Assembly (NCBI GenBank): GCA_001687465.1
Contig: LVLI01000194.1
Span: 186,001-250,000, forward strand
Source of the DNA: Halocafeteria seosinensis
Lineage: Eukaryota; Sar; Bigyra; Bicosoecida
Direction of reading: 5' to 3'
DNA: 64,000 bases
The notes below the pieces were generated by a model. It was given only the letters and a program-made list of their open reading frames with translations, was not told the origin of the DNA and did no database searches. Shown here piece by piece: positions 59,285-64,000 of this stretch; positions within the stretch are counted from its first letter, which is position 1; each line of letters starts with the position of its first letter. Position numbers and translations under genes: made by a program.

Positions 59285-61700
59285 ATGGAATATTCCACAC
59301 AAGAGTATCCTCCTCTCCATGGGAGAGAGAGGTCCCATTCAAGGTCGTCAGCCTCTATTCGATCCCATGGGTCCCATCGAAGTCGTCGGTCAAAGAGTGG
59401 TAAACGACGGCACCGTCATCGAGACGATGATGCCCATTCTGTTTCTTCATACTACTCAGAGGTACCACGGAGTGGACAGCATTTACCCCACAGTGCCGGA
59501 ATGGCCGGTCGATCATTGACTCCAGACTATAATCGGTATGCTCCGGCACCATACTACGCCAGCAACGGGTCATCGCACGTCCCGATGCCCCCGGCCGCTC
59601 AGTACCAACTACCCGCAAACTATTATCAATATCATCTGCCTCCGAACACTGGAGGAAACTATATGTCAATGGGAGTGGGTCCCCCAGGAGGCACGGGAGT
59701 CCCTCAAAACATTGCACCCCAATATCCCCCTATGGCACCACCCAATACAGCGCCGAATTACGTGCCCATGCCGATGGGGGCTACGGCTGGGACAGATGTG
59801 GACCAAAACGGACCACCCGTGCCGAGCACGTTCGAGTCTCAAAACATGGCACTTGTCCCCTCTCAGAATGGCCATTCAAGGGAGCAAATTGGAGGGCTCA
59901 TGTTAGGTGCAGACCGAAATGCATTCATCAGAAACTTTGAGCTTAGCTTGGACGAATTCGTAGAGAGGTCAGTGGTACCTTCTTACCAAAAGACTATTGA
60001 GGCGGACGTTCCCACAGAAGATGCTGTCAGTTGCATTTCCATAATGCAAAAGTTAGGAAAAGGCAACAGACATTGGAGAGAAAGAGCGGTGTCACCGATC
60101 CATCAGGAGTTACTCGATGCAGAAGACGTTGAGGCTTTGTCCGAAGGAGCCGCACTAACGCTGATGGTGGAAATGTAAGCATTATGGAGGCTATCTCTTT
60201 GGATCCCACTTCCTTTACAGAGCTCTTTACATGCAGCATCGACAATTTCCGAAAAGACCTCCATCAAAGCTTTCTTAAATCTATTCCTACATACTTCAAG
60301 CAAAAAGTAAGTTCGATTTCTGAATAGAATCTCTTTTTGTGGTGCACTTCACGTGCTGGCATGTACTACAGTATACCACCAAGACAGCTGGTGGAGAGGA
60401 AGTCATGTTGGCCATGGCGCAACGTGCGAAGGTCGCTGATGAAAATGATGGTGTATACATCCATCTCTTGCAGCATATGCTAGGCTTGAACGGAAGAATC
60501 GACGAATACGATGAATATTTCGCTCCAGTGGCTCTGGAAATAATGGATGAGCTTCAAGTAGCACTTCGAGTAAGTTAGTCACAGCATCGTCTACCACTCT
60601 AGTCTACGTGATGACTCTTGTCATCGTTATCCTTGTCTCTTCATGGCAGCTTGATCCATCTTCTTGTTCGCCGGTTTTGTTTGCTGCACCACCTTCTCGA
60701 AACAGTTCGCGGTACATGAGCGCAACATTCCCGGTGGACTGTCTTATACCAATCGTGTCAAATCTGTTGAGTCACTGTCCAGTGTTTTCCCATTGCTTTC
60801 TCGACAATTTTTGTTCAAAAGCTGAGATCTATAAGAGAGGATGGTCGCGAGATGGTCGGGTGGAATTACAGGTTAGTTCTTGGCCGGCGTTCTTTTAAGA
60901 AATTGTCTATCACTGTATGTAAGGGAAGCCTACGCAGTTAGCCATGCAAGAACTGGCATCTGGAGGTTTCAAATCCATTGAAGAGGCATTTTTGCAGCAG
61001 ACAGATCCACGTGTAGAGGTGTGTAGATAAAATGTTGCTTATACATCCGATGTGCGCCAGAAACCACGAGTTGTTTCGCACTGTGCAGGTCGATCAATTT
61101 ATGGAGAAGATACTGCAGTGCTGGAGCGGAGAACGAGAGCGCATTTGCCAAAAGCTGGACGCTGTAGATGAGAAACTGTTTAAGAAAATTAGCAGCTTCC
61201 ATGATGAGGAATTCCAGCAAATTTTTGAAACAACCGCTAGACAACCAATTCTTACCGTAGTTGGGAGAGAAGGAGTTTCCGAGGAACAATGTTTGAAAAT
61301 TGCCAACTCTGTAACTAGAAAGGCGGAGGTGAAGAGTGAAGAATTGTGCTCAATTGTTTGGTTCCACAGAATGCTAGCTGAGAGGTACCGCTGTCTGTAT
61401 GTGGACGAAGTTGCAAAGCATCACATTGAGCTATCCTCGGAGAAGTCACAGCACACCGAAACTCTGGACAAAATCCAAAGCCAAAAGATGCAGGCAATTA
61501 ACCAAGCAAAAGGGGAAGCAAGAGACGCCGAGAGCAAGTTGGAGAAGACGACGATCGAGGTAAGGGAACTGCGTGCTTTGAAAACGAAGCTCCAGGGAGA
61601 AATCCGACGCGCCCATCTTCGGCTTGGAGAAGCAGAGCAGAAGTTAAAGGTAGCGCATGCGAATGCGGAAGACGTAGGAGGTTGTTGTACAATTTCTTAG
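59285..61700 (+). CDS. CaaX-box coiled-coil protein, unrecognised
   Basis: The start is MEYSTQEYPPLHGRERSHSR at 59285. The first 60 residues are Arg/Ser/His-rich (RSHGSHRSRRSKSGKRRHRH), followed by a Pro/Gln/Tyr-rich region (YYQYHLPPNTGG). A helical body spans several exons (LSLDEFVERSVVPSYQKTIE, EEVMLAMAQRAKVADENDGV, VDQFMEKILQCWSGERERIC, IVWFHRMLAERYRCLYVDEV). A long coiled coil follows (MQAINQAKGEARDAESKLEK). The last residues are GGCCTIS: CTIS is a CaaX box predicted to be farnesylated, with a Cys just before it that could be palmitoylated. This predicts a membrane-anchored protein. The helical body with a prenylated coiled-coil tail recalls large GTPase effectors such as guanylate-binding proteins, but no GTPase motifs are present. 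Confidence 0.7.
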
Positions 61701-61736
61701 GAAACTATTGATACAGTCTTACACTATATTCCCTGG

Positions 61737-63642
61737 TTAGTCGTCCTGAGGCTCATCCAGATCAGTCAGCCCAAATTCATTCTGCCCAATTGCAGCCCAC
61801 GAATTTGCCCCGGGAGAACCTAATCCATCCAAGCCCCCAAATATACTACTCCGACCACCGACGGAACGATTGTCATCGTCGTTCTCCGCAGAAATGTTCC
61901 TTAGACCTTGTTGTTCATTCGAACCATTATCCTTTACCGAGTAATACGCACTAGGGAAAGAGCTTTGCAATGCATGTTCGATCCCATATATGTTGCTCAT
62001 AGTCGTGTGTTCAGCATCGGCAAGCTGCTCTTGTTCAGTGCTCAATAGAGGCAAAGAGCGCTGCTGCCACTCAGGAGTGCCTGTCTGGTACACCTCCCCA
62101 GTTTTTCGGGCCTTCTTTAAGGGTCGCTCCTCATAATGGCGTCCCACACCTTCACTGCCAGAGCTCGATGTATCCTTGCCAGGAGAGTCTGGGCGGCTTC
62201 GCGCAAGCACAGCTGTATTTTCGACACCATTCTGACCCTCAATATTCTTGCCTGCGTCGGAGTCTAGAAAATATTGTTTTTGGTAGCCGGTTGGGACGGT
62301 TTTCGTAGACGAATCGGAGGCCCCGGAAGGCGCAAAAGGTGGAGTGTCCGAAGCACCGGCAGCAGCGGGACTGGTCATTCCCATAGACTGGGGCACCACC
62401 GCCTCTTGTGAGTTAGAAGTACCAGGGTATTTGTCCGTAAGGAGGTGCATTTTGTTGTCTTGCTGCCGACTGTCCCTCGGTAGACTCGGACTGGAAAAAG
62501 TCTGCGGACCAATATTCAGGTAATCTAGCATCCTGGTGAATTGTTCGGGAGACAGTATACCATCCGAGCAGAAAAGCTGGTTAACAACTTCCTGTTGTTT
62601 CGCATCGTTCTCCGTATTATATGGCGGCTGTTGGAACGAAGCACCATTTTCATCCGGCAGCGATGCTCTAGTGGAATTCGCCAACTGGTTGGTCATTGAC
62701 AGTGCTTTATACATTTCGTACATGATACCGACTAGTCGCTGCATTTTCGAGCGCATGTAGATTTGTCTAGCGCGACTCTTCTGCAGCTCCTCCCATAATT
62801 GAGAATTTTCCCTTTGAACAGCTTCATCGTGGTGTTGAATATGTTCCAGCTCCTTTTCGAGATCCTTTTGTCGTTGTTTCAGGGCTACCATTTCGTCGAG
62901 GAGGCTATCGACGCTTCGGCGACCATTTTGTAGAGATAAGGTCGGATCAAACGTTTCATGCTCAAACGAGCCACCTGCAGAGGGAATATCCGCCTCTTCG
63001 TGCTCAGGCTCCTCCGGAGCTTCCGTCTCATGAGCTCCCGTTTTCATGTTGGATGCCGACTTCCGTTTTATGTAGGTCAGTAAGTCTGGGCGGTCTTTTT
63101 TGAACAGTTTATGCATGAATTCCCTACAAGAGGGATCAGGAGAAACTTTATAAAACCCATACCTGCATTGCAAAGCGTCCCTATTGATAACAGAAGGATA
63201 CTAGCTGGCTCATGCGTGAGCCCAACTTACATATTCAGCTGCCTCACGAATGAAGCATAATTGGAGTGCTTGAAGAAGTTTGGGAGGACCTCCGTGGAAA
63301 ATCGAGTAACCTGCTAGAGAAAAGAATACGGTTCGGAATGATTGATAGCCCTATTTCCTTGCTTATCGGGAAAACATAGTACATTGCCCCTCCAATCAAT
63401 TGCCCCACTACCTCCTTCAACTACCGTGACCAGCTGGGTAACCTTGTCTTCTACCTATCCATGTATACCAGCACCGCACTTACTTTATCGATGACTATAC
63501 TGTGTCCATTTTTACCCCAGTAGACAATGTCCGAATATGCCGGCGTGTTGAGGATAGCATAAGTCTTTCGGAGAAAAGCTGGGACATTTTCAGGTACTCC
63601 GAAAGCGTCTTTTCGTCGCTTTTTTTTTGATACTGGGGGCAT
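61737..63642 (-). CDS. HSF: Heat shock transcription factor
   Basis: Trimeric activator that binds heat-shock elements. The start is MPPVSKKKRRKDAFGVPENV at 63642. The winged-helix DNA-binding domain spans three exons: PAFLRKTYAILNTPAYSDIV, YWGKNGHSIVIDK, then VTRFSTEVLPNFFKHSNY, ASFVRQLNMYGFYKV and KKDRPDLLTYIKRK. The recognition helix is intact. A heptad-repeat region (LLDEMVALKQRQKDLEKELE) matches the trimerisation domain, and the Ser/Gly/acidic C-terminus (GLTDLDEPQDD) suits an activation domain. About 36 nt separate its stop from that of the CaaX gene. Confidence 0.93.
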
Positions 63643-64000
63643 TATTGCTCACTTATGTACGTAAACCTGCCTCTATACCTCTCAGGTATATTCTGGAGAT
63701 CTTGCTCTTTGAGAACTGCCACTGAAACAGTGTGTCATCCACCTCACAGAGGCTTTCTCACCTTCAGGCTGGCAGCAAAGACCTAAAATAGGTGCTTCAA
63801 GAGCATTCACTCACACCGTTCGTTCGCACAAGAGCGTACCACAGGCATCGAGAAACACTTACAAAGCGACAAACATACACGTGAAAACCTTATGATACAA
63901 TAAAAAAGGAAGGAAGAGAGTGAGTCAGGAGCGGAAAGCGGGCCTCAACGCGTCACACGTGTTGTCTGAGACTTGTCTCCTATTTTTGTGAAGATGCGAC
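63643..64000. other. 5' region of the HSF gene
   Basis: Contains purine-rich stretches (GGAAGGAAGAGAGTGAG at about 63908) and no open frame I would call coding. Probably the HSF promoter and leader. Confidence 0.45.

Noticed and set aside
58929-59342. 137-codon minus-strand frame between importin-5 and the CaaX gene
   Set aside because: No ATG at its start and it overlaps a comparable frame on the other strand; neither is supported.

Overview
This is nuclear DNA from a eukaryote with a compact genome, probably free-living and unicellular. The window holds about 25 protein genes in 64 kb on both strands. Introns are short (roughly 50-140 nt where I could place them) with GT..AG ends, and some genes have none. 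Conserved eukaryotic families fill most of the window: importin, PP1, PRMT1, separase, UBA2, HSF, PEX11 and GATOR1. I see no rRNA, tRNA, transposon or CRISPR. The density and short introns would suit a small alga (a red alga is possible) or a similar protist, but no gene here is diagnostic and I cannot name the lineage.

Layout. 0.1-8.2 kb: a very large IML1/DEPDC5 (GATOR1) gene, minus. 9.4-10.6: PP1 catalytic subunit, plus. 10.7-12.6: tyrosine aminotransferase, minus. 13.4-17.0: separase with an embedded SAP motif, minus. 17.4-19.3: PIG-M GPI mannosyltransferase, plus. 19.3-20.9: DPH7, minus. 21.5-23.9: UBA2 (SUMO E1), plus. 24.2-25.9: PRMT1, plus. 26.0-27.8: folylpolyglutamate synthase, minus. 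28.0-29.2: two small membrane-protein genes that appear only after splicing, plus. 29.4-30.7: a Cys-rich protein with repeated ISFG-type motifs, plus. 30.9-32.2: a Lunapark-like ER membrane protein, minus. 32.5-34.1: a hidden multi-exon gene, minus. 34.5-41.0: a 2130-residue protein with PDZ-like and zinc-binding parts, plus. 41.5-42.4: a KEN-box protein, plus. 42.7-44.8: glutathione synthetase, plus. 44.8-45.6: ARL16-like GTPase, minus. 45.9-47.0: C2HC zinc-finger protein, plus. 47.0-48.3: OTUD3-like deubiquitinase, minus. 48.7-49.8: PEX11, minus. 50.3-51.3: DCN1, plus. 51.3-52.3: unknown, minus. 52.6-54.0: NUBP1/NBP35, minus. 54.9-58.8: importin-5, plus. 59.3-61.7: a CaaX-box coiled-coil protein, plus. 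61.7-63.6: heat-shock factor, minus.

There are no operons, but some themes recur: ubiquitin-like pathways (UBA2, DCN1, OTUD3), cell division (separase, PP1, the KEN-box protein) and nutrient or thiol metabolism (IML1, FPGS, glutathione synthetase). Convergent neighbours are very tightly packed, with stop codons as little as 3 nt apart. The most novel parts are the SAP-containing separase, the giant PDZ/zinc protein, the KEN-box protein, and the short multi-exon genes hidden in apparently empty stretches. Splice sites given here were chosen by eye from GT/AG ends, reading frame and family similarity; they are not confirmed by transcripts.
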